A stretch of DNA of 64,000 nt from NCBI GenBank assembly GCA_019279435.1, contig JAAALK010000287.1, forward strand, positions 22,258,162 to 22,322,161, read 5' to 3'. Shown piece by piece: positions 11,401 through 22,354 of the stretch. This stretch comes from Zizania palustris (taxonomy: Eukaryota > Streptophyta > Magnoliopsida > Poales > Poaceae). Both the position numbers and the translations under genes were made by a program. How positions within the stretch are numbered: position 1 is the first letter of the stretch; each line of letters begins with the position of its first letter. Below the pieces are notes generated by a model that was not told the DNA's origin, did no database searches, and was given only the letters and a program-made list of their open reading frames with translations.

Positions 11401-11962
11401 ATGATGCAGATATGAAGCCTTGTTTTTTGTAGTTGCATTAAAAGCTAATAGCAGAAAAAAAGGAAAGGTGATATTTTAACTAAAGGGTAATAACATTGCA
11501 TACGCTTGAGAAAATGTTTGTGCTTACTATTGTGGGGAATGGTGGACTGATGAGGCAGCTAAATGCCTGCGGGTCAGATACATCGTTGTCCCCCCAGACG
11601 AGCGAGCCTATCTCCTTCTCATCCTCGAGCTGTTGCCCCTGGATGTACAAGAAGTTGGGCTGCACGACGCGCTGCGCCTCCAGGAATTGCTCAGGTGTTG
11701 GATTGAACAGTGTGTGCACCTGCACTCAAAAGCTCTCTCCTTCAGCTCAAAACAAACAAATCCCTGCACACGCCAAGCGAGAATGCCAATGTCAGCTGAC
11801 CTCCAATCTCCCTGACGAGCTGAGCTCAGGGAATGGGTACGACGGTCGCAGCCGCTTCGCCTCCGGCCCCGACCTCGCCAACGCACGCTTGTCAGCGTGC
11901 TTGCCGCAGAGCACTGCGAGAAGCACGCAGTTCTGCCGCGAGAAGCTCTGGATTTGCGACAT
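5405..11962 (-). CDS. ARID4: ARID-PHD chromatin protein (AT-rich interactive domain-containing protein 4 type)
   Basis: Hand-spliced exons, in transcript order: 11962-11801, 11719-11528, 11259-11206, 10826-10738, 10662-10407, 10309-10253, 9679-9648, 9505-9276, 9232-9017, 8720-8133, 8051-7914, 7820-7722, 5877-5777, 5692-5602, 5533-5405. The product is about 810 aa. It starts MSQIQSFSRQ and ends NTVSVPRNV. The C-terminal third holds an ARID domain (about residues 620-730: GDFLKDVMQFL, WKGQVFSKM, LKRHYETYLLEYE), which binds AT-rich DNA. It is followed by a PHD finger with ordered Cys/His pairs (CCLLC, CGLCGEWAHFGC, CPHC). The long N-terminal part matches plant ARID4-like proteins. All junctions are GT-AG and in phase except 9648/9505, where the two natural splice sites disagree by one frame. 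A 4-codon upstream ORF (11994-12005) lies in the 5' UTR. The intron 5878-7721 carries an LTR element and the intron 9680-10252 a Stowaway MITE. Confidence 0.88.
6171..6504 (+). repeat. 5' LTR of the AP2-carrying element
   Basis: 334 bp. Contains TATATAAACAGG (TATA-like) near 6310 and ends GTCGGTGACA before the primer-binding-like site at 6505. It pairs with 7318-7653. Confidence 0.9.
6483..7214 (+). pseudogene. Gag-like coiled coil fused to a degenerate AP2/ERF DNA-binding domain (one in-frame stop)
   Basis: The frame opens at the LTR end and runs 157 codons to a TAG at 6954-6956, then continues in the same frame to 7214. The first part (STINDMLKAIMQRLNAIEEK, then acidic heptads) looks like the N-terminal coiled coil of a retroelement gag. 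From about 6898 it reads GVQKRPSGRYAAKIRDPV, stop, then WLGTFDSTKEVAHAY and GQSLHGP. These align with the ERF-type AP2 domain (family pattern GVRxRPWGR-AAEIRDP, WLGTFxxxEEAARAYD, RGxKA). Compared with the family, the conserved W of RPWG is S, the E of AAEIRDP is K, and a stop replaces part of the strand-3 loop. I infer capture of a piece of a host ERF gene by the element. A full-length DNA-binding protein would need stop-codon readthrough. Confidence 0.78.
7318..7653 (+). repeat. 3' LTR of the AP2-carrying element
   Basis: 336 bp, preceded by a purine-rich tract (7305-7317) and followed by the TTAAC target duplication. It is the direct partner of 6171-6504, with small indels. Confidence 0.9.
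9772..10031. mobile_element. Stowaway-type MITE, 260 bp
   Basis: The ends read CTCCCTCCATCCAAAAAT and, inverted, CTCCCTCCATCCAAAAAT, with a TA on each side (9770-9771 and 10032-10033). This is the Tc1/mariner-derived Stowaway signature of grasses. The inverted similarity extends inward (TTAGACCTATTAC). It is located in an intron of the ARID-PHD gene, and the splice sites on both sides look intact. Confidence 0.9.
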
Positions 11963-12011
11963 GGCCGGAGCAAACTAGCTCCCCGACTTCACCTCACGCC
12001 TTCATGGAAAC

Positions 12012-13140
12012 CTGCAACACAGCAAGAACAGGTCACACAGAAAATCCAACCAAATCTGCGGCACAAATCCTACAAATCGACGCAGCCAGACATACGAAGA
12101 TGCAGTTTTGAGGCCGAATCGGAGGCTCCGCGGCCGGAATCGACGAGTCCCGGATGCGAGGAGGATTCGATTTGGGGCTAAGGGAAAGAATAAAGTGGGC
12201 GAGAACACGAAGCCCTAGCGATTGCCGAAATAGCTACAACGCAAAGGCAAATCACACTCCGGAAACAATAAAAAGAAGCGTACTTGTGGTGGTGGAGAAT
12301 TGGACGCGAGCCCAACCCACCACATATCCATCCCGATCGAGCCGAGCAACCCAGCGAAACCCAAAAAAAACAAGCGCGTCTCCGCGACGAATGAATCCAA
12401 GAAACCCTCCAGAAATTAAACTTGCCTCCTTGAAAAAGATTCGATTAGCAGCAGCAACCACCAACCATAGCTGCTGACAATTATTACCACGAAGGCAGAA
12501 CACTCGAGAACGAGAACAGTAGGCGCCGGGATGCGCCAAGATTGGATTTTGACGGCTGCGAGCGATGCGACCCGGGGATTTTTTCCCTCGCAGCAGCAGT
12601 GGGGCTCGAGACTTTTCCTCGGATTTTGCCTCTCCTCTGCTCGCATCTATCAGAGCCCGCGGCGATGCTGCTGCTGCTGCTGCGGATGTGTTGGTGCGTT
12701 GTTTTCTTGGCGCTTTTCGTTTTCTTTTCCTCATTACCCCTTGCTCGGCCGGACGGAAGGAAATCCCCTCCGGGGGATTAAAGATTAGATGATTAGATTT
12801 CGCTGGAAATAGGATTGGGGACTTCTTTTTTGAACGAGCCCAATAGATCGGATGCTGCTTGGCTTTGCTTTTCGTATGAAGAGGCAGATGTGGTGCAGCG
12901 TTGCGTAGGTGGCTGGCGATTAGGATTGGACACGTTTGATGCTGCTGCTGCAGCATCGGGAGCGTGCAGGATAGCAGCATGTGTGTTCTGGTCTTCTTGG
13001 TGTTTGCCTGCTTGTCGAGTTCGTGGTGGCAGGAGACCAGTTTGATCTGTCTCGGCGTGTTCCAACTCCCCGCGATGGAGCGAGCGGGGCTAACTCTCTG
13101 ACTGGTGGGCCCTACTCGGCCGGCAGTCGGTCCGTGGACT
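12012..13140. other. 5' region of the ARID-PHD gene
   Basis: A minus-strand splice acceptor at 12012/12013 opens the exon that holds the start codon, so the leader continues upstream across a 5'-UTR intron whose donor I could not fix. The sequence is moderately GC-rich, with a CTG microsatellite near 12667-12690 and another near 12940. A long minus-strand open frame here shows no protein family and is not called. Confidence 0.45.
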
Positions 13141-14279
13141 CGTGGTTTTTGTAGAGTTTTTTTTTGAAAAAATAATATATTTTTTATTCGAAATTTCAAA
13201 ATCAATTACAAGGATTTCAGAAATTAAAAAATAACTTTATGTCGATAGATCGTAGGCTGATCTAAGTAGAACTGTCAATAAATATTGGTCAGCTGCCACA
13301 TTGGTAATTATTGACCGATTTATCCTATATTGACAGATCATCTGTCAGTCTAGGTTAAATCGATAGATGGTCTAAATAGAACGGTTTTTTAAATTAAAAT
13401 TCCATCGCAACTCACATGATGCGGTAACACACGACACTAGTCGACGATTTGCTAGTAGGTGGCTCGCAGCGTAAGGCGGTGGTGCGTGGCACGAGCAAGC
13501 GTGCGGTGCTGGCGAGTTGATCGTGGCACCTACGCATCTCGGGACCGCGCGATGTGACGTGGGTGGTGAGGCGATGTGGGGCGGGCGTCGGGCGGTGGGC
13601 GGAAACCAACATTGTGGCTGGTGAGGCAGCGCCGCGGTTGGGACCAGTGACGCACGGGGCAGGCGTCATGCACTACGTGGCGATAGGTAGGCAGACGAGC
13701 AGTGTGAGCAGCGAAGCGGCACGACGCGGATGATAAGGCCATGTAGGGTGGGCGCAGTCAGCGACATGGGCAATGAAGCGGCATTGGCGAATAGGCACGA
13801 CACAGACACGTTAGCAGAGGCACAACGTGGCGTACGATGGCTAGCGTGGCATGGCGCATGTTGTTGACTAGTCTACTAACTTTGCTTATGTTGGCGGACC
13901 ATCTGCCAAGAGAGTAGAGCCTACTATAGTAGTGTCGCACAATCGATGTCATAATAGGAGCAGGAGCATGAGCCCCACGGGGCGAACATCTTTCCCAGAC
14001 TGCTCATAGTGGCAGCGACACAACGTGCACTATAGCCACATGACATCGCTCTCGATGTCTAGCACCATGAGCATCGGCGTGCCAAGCGTGCTACCTCGAT
14101 CTCGGTGAAGTACTCCCTGTACCATGCACTAGCCCAGACACCACCGCTAACTCTCTTCTCCCCACGCGCCCCATTGGTCGTAGCGACGCCATGACCACCC
14201 ATCACCGCGAGAGATCCATGACGCCCTCCTTTGGTCCCACTGTACCCATTGTGCGAGTAGCTTCGTCATAGTGGCGTTC
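13141..14279. other. Unassigned intergenic sequence
   Basis: An AT-rich block (13141-13400) with facing TCGATAGAT/ATCTGTCA motifs suggests an old inverted-repeat element. Positions 13400-14279 are GC-rich with no recognisable exon. Open frames on both strands look compositional. Confidence 0.35.
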
Positions 14280-16422
14280 ATGGAAGAATTTTCGATGCAG
14301 CCGGTCCGCACAGGCTCTTCCAATACGGACCTATCGTGGATTGAATCCACATTACCATGTGTTTAATCGAATGGTCAACATGCTGGAGAGAGGTGACGTG
14401 AGCTACTGCTGCTGTTGCCACCACTGGAGGGGCCGATGAAGGGGATCACGGAGAGGATGCAGTCGTCGCCGCAGCCACCGGAGCTGCCACTAGGGGGTTA
14501 TCGCTGCTACCGACACGAGTTGTTACTGTTGTCATCGGAGTTGTCATTGGAGCTACCGTCACCGTGCTACAGATCGGCATCGGTCGTCACTACCTCATCT
14601 TCAAGATTATTCATTGTGTCAGTGTCACCAGACCTCTCGAACCTCTCCTGCAGCTCCTCCGACGATGGTGGTGATACCATCTCCAATAGCATGTGGTGGC
14701 AATGGCTAGTGTCGTCTCTTCAACATGCCTATCGTCCAATTGAAATAGGGGCAACGTGGCTTCAATTTTGGTGCGGCCGGTCCGCACAAGCTCTCCAATA
14801 TGGACCCGTCGTGGATTGAATCCACGTTGCCATGTATTTAATCGAATGGTCAACATGTTGGAGAGAGGCGACGCGAGCTGCTGCTGCTGCCACCACTGGA
14901 GGAGCCGATGAAGGGGCTCCCGGAGAGGATGCAACTACCGCCGCAACCACCGGAGCTTCCGCTAGGGGGCTGTCGCTGCTACCGACATGAGTCGTTGCCG
15001 CTGCTGCCGAAGTTGTCATCGGAGCTGCTGGAGTTGTCATCGGAGCTACCGTCACCGTGCTACATATCTGCATCGGTCGTCGCTGCCTCATCTTCCAGAT
15101 TATTCGCTGTGTCAGTGTCATCAGATCTCCCGAGCCTCTCCTGCAGCTCCTCTGGCAGTGGCGGCGACACCATCTCCGATAGTAGGTGGTGGCAGCGGCT
15201 AGTGTCGTCTCTTCAGCATGTGTACCGTCCGATTGAAATAGGGGCAATGTGGCTTCAATTCAGGTCCATATCGGAGAGCCCGTGTGGACCGGCCGCACCA
15301 AATTTTCTCTTGGCATGGAAGAAAAAATTTTGGTGTGGCCGATCCGCATAGGCTCTCTAATACGAACCCGCCGTGGATTGAATCCACGTTACCATGTGTT
15401 TAATCGAATGGTCAACATGCTGGAGAGAGGCGACGTGAGCAACTAGTGCTGCTGCCGCCACTGGAGGGGCCGATGAAGGGGCTCCTAGAGAGGATGCAGT
15501 TGCCGCCGCAGCCACCGGAGCTGCCGCTGGGGGGCTATCGCTGCTACCGACATGAGTCGTTGCCGCTACTGCTGGAGTTGTCATCGGAACTGCCGGAGTT
15601 GTCATCAGAGCTACTATCACCGTGCTACAGATCTGCATCGGTTGTCGCTTCCTCATCATCCAGATTATTCATTGTGTCAATGTCACCATATCTCTCGGGC
15701 CTCTCCTGCAACTCCTCCGGCGGTGGCAGTGACACCATCTCCGATAGCAGGTGGTGGCAGCAATTAGTGTCGTCTCCTATGTTGCACGGATACACGATAT
15801 AAGTACGACGATACAGATACGGTGATACATAATTTTCAAAAAACATGAATACGGCAATACGACGAGTATATATATATAATAAAATACGGCGACAGCCGAC
15901 GACGGCGACGACCGACTGCTGTTGAAACTTGAAATAGAAACCTATAGGCTAGAGGTGAGGTGGGGCGGCAGCGAGCCGGCGGCGACCGACAACAAGCGGC
16001 AGCCGTCGACGACGGGAAATCCTGGAGTGCGCTAGGAGACGGCTCAGGAGTCGGTAGGAGAGTGCGACTGGGGTGGGGTGGGTTGGTGTGAGAGAGTTAG
16101 GGAATTAGAATTTGTTATTGGGTCAAACTTTCAATAGGCTGGCGAAGTATCGAAGTATCGCAGAAGTATTGAAAAAGTATTAAAATTATTTTGATTTGTT
16201 TTTAATTTTTATTATCTGATGCGTCGCTGATACGCGTATTAGAGGTGTATCGTCGTATCAGATACGTATCGGATACGAGAACATGGATTTTGGGAAGTAT
16301 TGTTGCATCACATGTGTCTCTTCATCATGCCCACCGTTCGATTGAAATAGGGCAATGTGGCTTCAATCCAGGTCCGTATTAGAGAGCCCGCGGACCGGCC
16401 GCACCAAATTTTCTTCTGGCAT
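14280..16422. repeat. Three tandem units of a TIR-bearing element, the third interrupted
   Basis: Three homologous units start at about 14280, 14765 and 15314. Each opens with a GAAGAA/TTTTGGTG..CCGGTCCGCA block, then TGGATTGAATCCACGTTACC, then a GCTGCTGCC-rich core. At the ends of units 2 and 3 (about 15263-15317 and 16366-16422) the opening block recurs in inverted orientation (GGACCGGCCGCACCAAATTTT). Each unit is therefore a TIR element of about 0.5 kb. Unit 1 lacks the inverted right end, so it joins unit 2 directly. The third unit is split by an insertion (15777-16312). Purine/pyrimidine asymmetry in the core leaves open frames on both strands. These are not called as genes. Confidence 0.75.
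15777..16312. mobile_element. GATACG-family hAT-like non-autonomous element, 536 bp
   Basis: It begins CTATGTTGCACGGATAC, the same terminus as the hAT element at 50024-51728, and is packed with ATACG/CGTAT motifs near both ends. Comparison with the sister repeat units shows it interrupts the sequence GTGTCGTCTC|TTCA, leaving imperfect 8-base flanks (GTCGTCTC and TGTGTCTC). No transposase is present. The right end is degenerate. Confidence 0.65.
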
Positions 16423-17188
16423 TCACCGCGAAGTCATTGCGGCGGACTACACACGGAGATCGATCGTTGACGCGATGTCACCCTCATCCCTAGCAACACA
16501 TCGTCATCCTCAGCGACCGTGACGAGAGCAAAGTACGGGTGGGGCGAGAGCAGGGTGGCGACGAGTGTCTGCGTCTGGTACCTCTCATCCTTGGCGACGA
16601 CGATGAGCAGAGGAGAAGTGCGGACAACACGAGCAAAGGTGGAGAGTGGAGACGCCATGAACAGCGGTTGGCGAGCAGCTAGCGTTGAGGGACGCGCGAC
16701 TGTTGTGGGCGGCCGTCCGCACCACTTTCACCCCAAATCTTAGGTCACGTGCGGGCAACCGAACCACGTCCTTCATCACCAGCTAGTAAAGCACAAGTCT
16801 GTTCATCAACCTTAAGCTTGTTCACTGAGAAAATTTCGGGAATTACCAGTGGCAGTAAGTGCTTGTAGGAAATGCCCCGGGTAAAAATTCCCAAAATTTG
16901 TTTAAATTTGGTGCAAATTTGTTTAAATATCAAATTTTGGCTGAAAATTTCGTTCGAAATTTCAGTAGACAAATGCATGGCAGGATCGCAGTAGACAAAT
17001 GACTGAAGGGGGCAACTGGTGCCTCCAAATCGACGGTGCAGCTTAAGCTACTCATATAGATCACACTATATCAGTCAAATGACAATATTTGATGAATCAG
17101 GGGCCAAACCTGGGCACACTGAATTTCAGAAATCACGAGATTGCACTCTTTGTAGGAACAATCATTCAGCCATGCCCAATTCAGATTA
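16423..17188. other. Intergenic and probable 3' UTR of the AIP2-like gene
   Basis: GC-rich to about 16745, then AT-rich with repeated AAATTTTGG/AAATTTGG blocks. The 150-200 bases before 17189 are likely 3' UTR of the minus-strand RING gene. No other gene is seen. Confidence 0.4.
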
Positions 17189-20058
17189 TCAAACATACAT
17201 GAATTCCCCACCACTGACAGCATTCGCCGCACCCTTCCTGTCTTCCTCCTCTTCTCGCTCCCGCTCTTTCCGGCTCTCGTATACATGGTCATCCGTCCTC
17301 AGCTCTTGCCGGCAGATCGGGCAGGAGTTGTTCTCGTCCTACAAACATGGCGAACGATGGGTCAATGTTCAGTTCAGCCACACCGTAGTAACAAAAGAAT
17401 CAACTTCGAGCCTAGATGTTGATTGATATGGTTTATGAGGGCATTACCAGCCATGGCTTGAGACACGGAGGGTGGAAAAGATGCTTGCATGGCAGCTCCT
17501 GCATCTTGTCATCCACGACCAAGTTCTCCCGGCAAACGGCACACTGGGTCTCGCTGCCCATTCTGGCAATGATTTCTTCAGTAACAGTCACAACTGGTAG
17601 ACTTGCAACGACCTCCTTTGAAGCTGGGGGTGCCTTGGGATTCACCATAATATTCTGAAAGTAGTAGTTCCAAACTCAAAATCCATAACAATATTCAAAT
17701 CTCAGTACCTTATTAAACTAACTGACAAATAAATGCAAGATGGGGCTCCATCGTTACAGATTTGCAGTAATGGGGAACTAGATAATTATAAGCTGCACAA
17801 GCATCCCCTTCCCATTATAGCAAACAAGAAGCTTCTGCAAATTTGAGAATGTGGGTCTTAACCAAGGTGATAATTGCGATATCATACATCCATCAAAGCA
17901 TGATGAGCTCCACTTTTTAATAACCTCATCACCATTTGAATGTATGGTAGACTAAAGGATATTTCGAAAAATCCTTTTACAGACCACTGATCAAGATATT
18001 CAGAAAATTAGTCGAATGTATATATCTCTCTATAGCAGCTATGATGGGCCAAAAGTTGTACACCTAATCTGGAGTCTGGACAGTCCAAAGCCTAACATGT
18101 AATGTGCAAAAGTATAATAAGAAACCAACATGGAATTGAAAAAAACTAACACAGAAGTTTAGGGTGGCTAAATAAGTACCAAAGAAATTGATTCTTTCAT
18201 GAAGAGTTCTTGCCTACCTGCAGAGATTCTTCCAAGGCAGTTTCTAGATCCCTGTCCACTACCATAGTGTTTAAGAAATTCATTATAGCAGGTGTCATCT
18301 CCTCAGCCCTGGACTCATTGTTGGTTCCACCTTGATCTCCAGAAGACTCAGATAAAATGCTGAATTCTCGTGCTAAATTCTGGGCAACTAGCCAGGCTGG
18401 AGGCGGAGGTTCAGGACCCACAGTGAGATGCCCTTCAAAAAGAAATCTAGTATCTGGGAAAGCAACATCTTCTTAGCAATAGATATATAAGGGTAAAGGG
18501 TCTTTAGCAGTTTAGCAGAAACATTTATTTCACCAAAAATACACTGCAAAAAATTATATAATTGGAGCTCTCCTATGTTTATCAGTTTCACCAAGAAACA
18601 CCCAATAGCTACCGTAAAATTTAATTATGGGTCTCACAGCTTAGGTTGTTATGGACTTCCGGACTTCTCATTTCATAAAGGATTCACATGAACATGATGT
18701 TCCATTCATGATGTTGCCTTCAGAAAATTCATAAATTATAGTCATGCTAAGTAGGTGTGCTTATTTACTGCCACATCATCTTCTTCAATTATTAATGATA
18801 TACCTGCTTCCCTGTTGTTTGTCATGGAATCCTCGTTCTCTTTTTCATTAAGATGCTCCCGGGCCCTCAAAATGAAAGCTTTTAGGTGCTCCTTTTCTGA
18901 AGGATTAGTTACTAGCTTCTCTGTTCCTATGAAGAGGTTCAGACCAGCACGCCAGAATCCAGGTGCTGTATATCTAGTCTGAAGGACAGTTGCCACACGG
19001 CAAACTGTAGAATACATCTGCCAAAGAGCAAAAGAATTATGCTAAAATAAACATCATGTATTCAGATATAATATATGGTATTTATAGAAGTGCACTGTAG
19101 AAAACAATGCTATTGTATGCGGCAGTAATCCAAACAACTGATTACACAGCTGTGGTACTCAAAAATGGAATCCCTGAACCCTGATAACAACCTTAACTAA
19201 AAAGGCACCAGAAATATTTACATTACCAGGATTATTAGTGTCAATGGAGAACATCTCAGATTATTTTCTGTCAATCATTGCTACTACCGTCTACAAATAA
19301 CCCTGATCTTTTTATATGTTGATCATCATTTTGGTTCCTCGCTTCCTGTGACTTGGATGACTTACATGTTAAACATTAATGAAAATCACATGCTCACATC
19401 TTAACAAGATCATTCCTTGGGTTATACAGCAGTCAACAAGGATAAAATCATAAAAAATGATTTTGCACTACTATTCCAGCAGATATTTTGTATTACATTG
19501 CTTTGAATTCAATCATGCTAGCTTTAGAAAGATATAAATAGTGAATGGCATCTACTTATTTAACTTCATTTTGATGGGTGTCTTATTTGAATGTTCATCC
19601 TCTTGTTTGAAGATTGTCAGGTTCTTGAACTAAAAAACAACTTCATTATAAGGTGCTGAGTTGTTCTAAGTGTTCCTCAAAAATATCAATAACTTTAGCC
19701 GCAAGATAAGGATTTCATTACGATGACCTTAGCAGCAGCAGCAGCACAATAAGAACTATTAACGAACTTTTGATCGAACGTTCGATCCCCAAACCATCCC
19801 TCCTAGTCTCCTAGATTCACACCAAGCGGCGACTTTTCCTCTCCAACCTAACCACCACCACGGCTCGTAACGAGGGAGAGTTCGGGACGTGAGGTCGCGT
19901 CCTACCAGATCGCGGAGGGCGGGAGAGGCGCCAGCGTAGTGGTCGCGGACCGTGGCGGCGAGGTCGGCGACGGCCCCCTCGAAGTGCTGCTTCCTCCCCA
20001 GCTTCTGCCGCAGCGCCTGCAGCCGCTGCTCCACCTCCGCCGCCTCCGGGGCCGACAT
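17189..20058 (-). CDS. AIP2: RING-H2 E3 ubiquitin ligase, AIP2 family (ABI3-interacting protein 2-like)
   Basis: Five exons in transcript order: 20058-19906, 19017-18804, 18453-18218, 17654-17448, 17338-17189. They total 960 nt and 319 aa, with all phases matching, close to the size of Arabidopsis AIP2. The protein starts MSAPEAAEVEQRL and ends GGEFMYV. The N-terminal half (MYSTVCRVATVLQ, APGFWRAGLNLF, FLFEGHLTVGPEPP) is the AIP2-type N-terminal region. The C-terminal part is a RING-H2 zinc finger (C-x2-C, C-x-H-x2-H-x2-C, C-x2-C: CAVCRENL, PCKHLFHPPC, CPICRQEL). It should transfer ubiquitin from an E2 to substrates. In Arabidopsis AIP2 targets ABI3 and dampens abscisic-acid signalling. A substrate here is inference only. 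A GGTGCC hexamer repeat lies in the upstream leader region. Confidence 0.93.
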
Positions 20059-20120
20059 GGCGCGCGCCTCGATTCGTCCTCCCCGCCCGCGGATCTCCTG
20101 GGCTCTCCTGATCTTGGCCG

Positions 20121-20150
20121 CGCCGGTGCCGGTGCCGGTGCCGGTGCCGG
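20121..20150. repeat. GGTGCC hexanucleotide microsatellite
   Basis: About four to five copies of CCGGTG/GGTGCC just upstream of the AIP2-like start codon, in the probable 5' UTR or promoter. Confidence 0.8.
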
Positions 20151-20299
20151 ATGCGTGTGTCTCCGCCTCGCCGAAGCCCGGAGGTATAAATCGAGGCGAG
20201 AGGAAGGTGCGGTGGCGTCTGGCTTGGAGGAGAGGAAAGAAATACTGGGGTGCTCCAGCGAGAGCCCAACCAAACGGGCGGTTTGCCGTTTTCTGCTGA

Positions 20300-22140
20300 C
20301 GGCGCCGCGTCGGGTGGGTTAGCTGTTGGATTGGGAACCGACGGCTGCGATAGAGCTATTCTCGTAGGTTGGCATTTGTTTTTTTAAAAGGTTTTTTGGT
20401 TTCTAATAAATTTGGTTCAGTTTTTAAGAAATAAAAACAAAACCGAAATAAAAATAGAAATAATTCAGATCGTTTTTCAACAAAATATGATGCGATCATT
20501 GTTTACATTATCATGCGATGTACTACACATGTTCGGTGGATGCATATCTAGTATGTATTAAAAAAGCAGATCAAAAATTACAATTTTAAATAAAATTTGT
20601 TATTTTTTAGAAAAAAAATCGTGGCAACACATTAGCTCTGAAATTTTGTTGTGAAATTTTACATCACGTTGCACATATGCGGTTTGCATGTTGCATGTGT
20701 GGTACTGTGGTTTCAGCCCTTCAGGCCCTTCATTAGCGACCGGGCTATCATCCATTGGAGCCCACGAGGCCACGGTTTTTCGCGGCGCGCACCGCGGCAA
20801 CGGCACCATGGCCGGAGTTCGCAGCCCAAAATCCGAACGGCACCATGGCCAGCAACTACCGCCGTACAGTTGCAGCCGTGCCGCGGCGGGTCCGACGAGA
20901 GGGGTCGGCCGACGGCCAGCCACGAAACGCCACGTACGCCACCGCGCTCTCTTTGTAGTCTCGACGACGACGCTCCGCACCGCACCGCACCGCACCGGGT
21001 GGCGGTGCAGGTGCTGCTGCAGTGCTGCCTCCTGCCTGCTAGTTTGGTCCTCTCCTGTCGTCATCGACGCAGGCTTTGGAAAGAAGAGGGCGCCTCTGCT
21101 ACTGCCGACCTAGCTCCCAGGCAACATCACGCTACGTGACACGCGTACGTGTATCAAATGCAGCCGCTGAGACCTGTCCTGTCTCCACTCGCCCACGCAC
21201 GCCACTGCTCTGAACGTACGGCGCGTCACGGCCAGGTCCCGGCTGCCGGCGCCGCCGCGCTTGCGCGCTGCCAGCCTCGAGCCTCCGCCTCATCTCTCTC
21301 GTCGTCTCGTCGTCTCTGTTTCACACCGGCACCGCTTCGCTCATCCATTCGCAAGATACTTTGTATACATGCACGCGTTATGTTATGCGTACGACATGAT
21401 CTTTCAGATAACCAGCCTTATAAATCAGCGGCAAAACACACAGCGTTTGGTCATCAGTTGAATCCGGCTGAATATACAGCCTTATAAATTCAGCATACTG
21501 AACAAAAAAATCAACTATTTGTATTCACTTGTATGTTCTCAGATACAATCAATCAAACATTTTTCTGTTCAACATATACGGATTGATTCCTCTCATCAGA
21601 ATACACAACATCACAGTTTTGTGAGAACGGTCTCTTGCATTCATAGCGAGCACTATTTTCACAGTTTAAAGTGACACTCCAGATGCCAATAAAAACGGGC
21701 ACTGTGCGTACTGGTGACCACATATTCTGGGCCTCATGATCCAGCAAATTGCAGGGTGCATTGTTTCCTCCAAGACGATTAAGCCAATTGTTTAATCGAA
21801 TATATGGTACACTGATAGACGTGCGTACACAGTCCAGTTTTCGGCATCTTGTTCCATTCAATGTATATCATCAGAGTGTGGTGACATTAAAAAAAGCTCA
21901 AGATTTTTGTGGTTCTCCCAAGTGCCATGCGATGCCAAACCGATTAAGCTGACGCGCGGATACGGACGCAGGGAAGTTGGTTCACTCGGGTGACATTTCC
22001 ATGATGCAAAAATAACAATGGAAAAAAACAAGTTGGTTGGAAAAGGAGAGAAAACATGAGAGTGCAGTACAGTACAGTGACCTTTGCTAACTTGGCCCTT
22101 AAAACAAGTGGAGATGCTCCTATCCAACAAACCTAAGGTC
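20300..22140. other. Intergenic, no gene assigned
   Basis: Holds an AT-rich part (20340-20640), a GC-rich part with open frames on both strands (20700-21300), and a part with repeated CAGCCTTATAAAT motifs (21410-21490). A minus-strand open frame at 21553-21861 shows no motif I recognise. Nothing is firmly assigned. Confidence 0.35.
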
Positions 22141-22151
22141 AGAAATGAGTT

Positions 22152-22290
22152 AGCTCGGCTCGACTCGCTTCGTAGAATAAAAGTTGTCTCGACTCGCTTC
22201 GTAGAATAAAAGCTCGGCTCGACTCGCTTCGTAGAATAAAAGCTCGGCTCGACTCGACTCGGCTTCGTAGAATAAAAGCTCGGCTCGATT
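22152..22290. repeat. Tandem repeat, about 30-bp unit, 4-5 copies
   Basis: The unit begins AGCTCGGCTCGACTCGCTTC and ends GTAGAATAAA. Copies differ by small indels (one has an extra GACTC). No coding role is evident. Confidence 0.88.
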
Positions 22291-22354
22291 ATGAGCTAAA
22301 ATCTAAAATCTAAGCTCAAGTTTGCTCATTTGGTGACTTGAGCTAGCTAGTGTC

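Noticed and set aside
12252..13205. Minus-strand open frame of 317 codons upstream of the ARID-PHD gene
   Set aside because: It starts in an AT-rich repeat-like stretch, has no domain, and overlaps the probable promoter and leader of a real gene on the same strand. It looks like a chance frame.
14280..15800. Open frames of 100-160 codons on both strands
   Set aside because: They follow the repetitive GCTGCTGCC-type core of tandem TIR units and change with each unit. No recognisable protein.
20700..21140. Overlapping open frames on both strands near 20.7-21.1 kb
   Set aside because: Compositionally driven (GC-rich, three overlapping frames). No motif or splice structure.
21553..21861. Minus-strand 102-codon frame with WSVTLNCENSARYECK
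   Set aside because: It has a protein-like feel but no family I can name and no supporting exons, so it is not called as a gene.
22152..22290. Possible CRISPR-like array
   Set aside because: The repeats are adjacent without unique spacers, and the sequence is clearly a plant nuclear genome.
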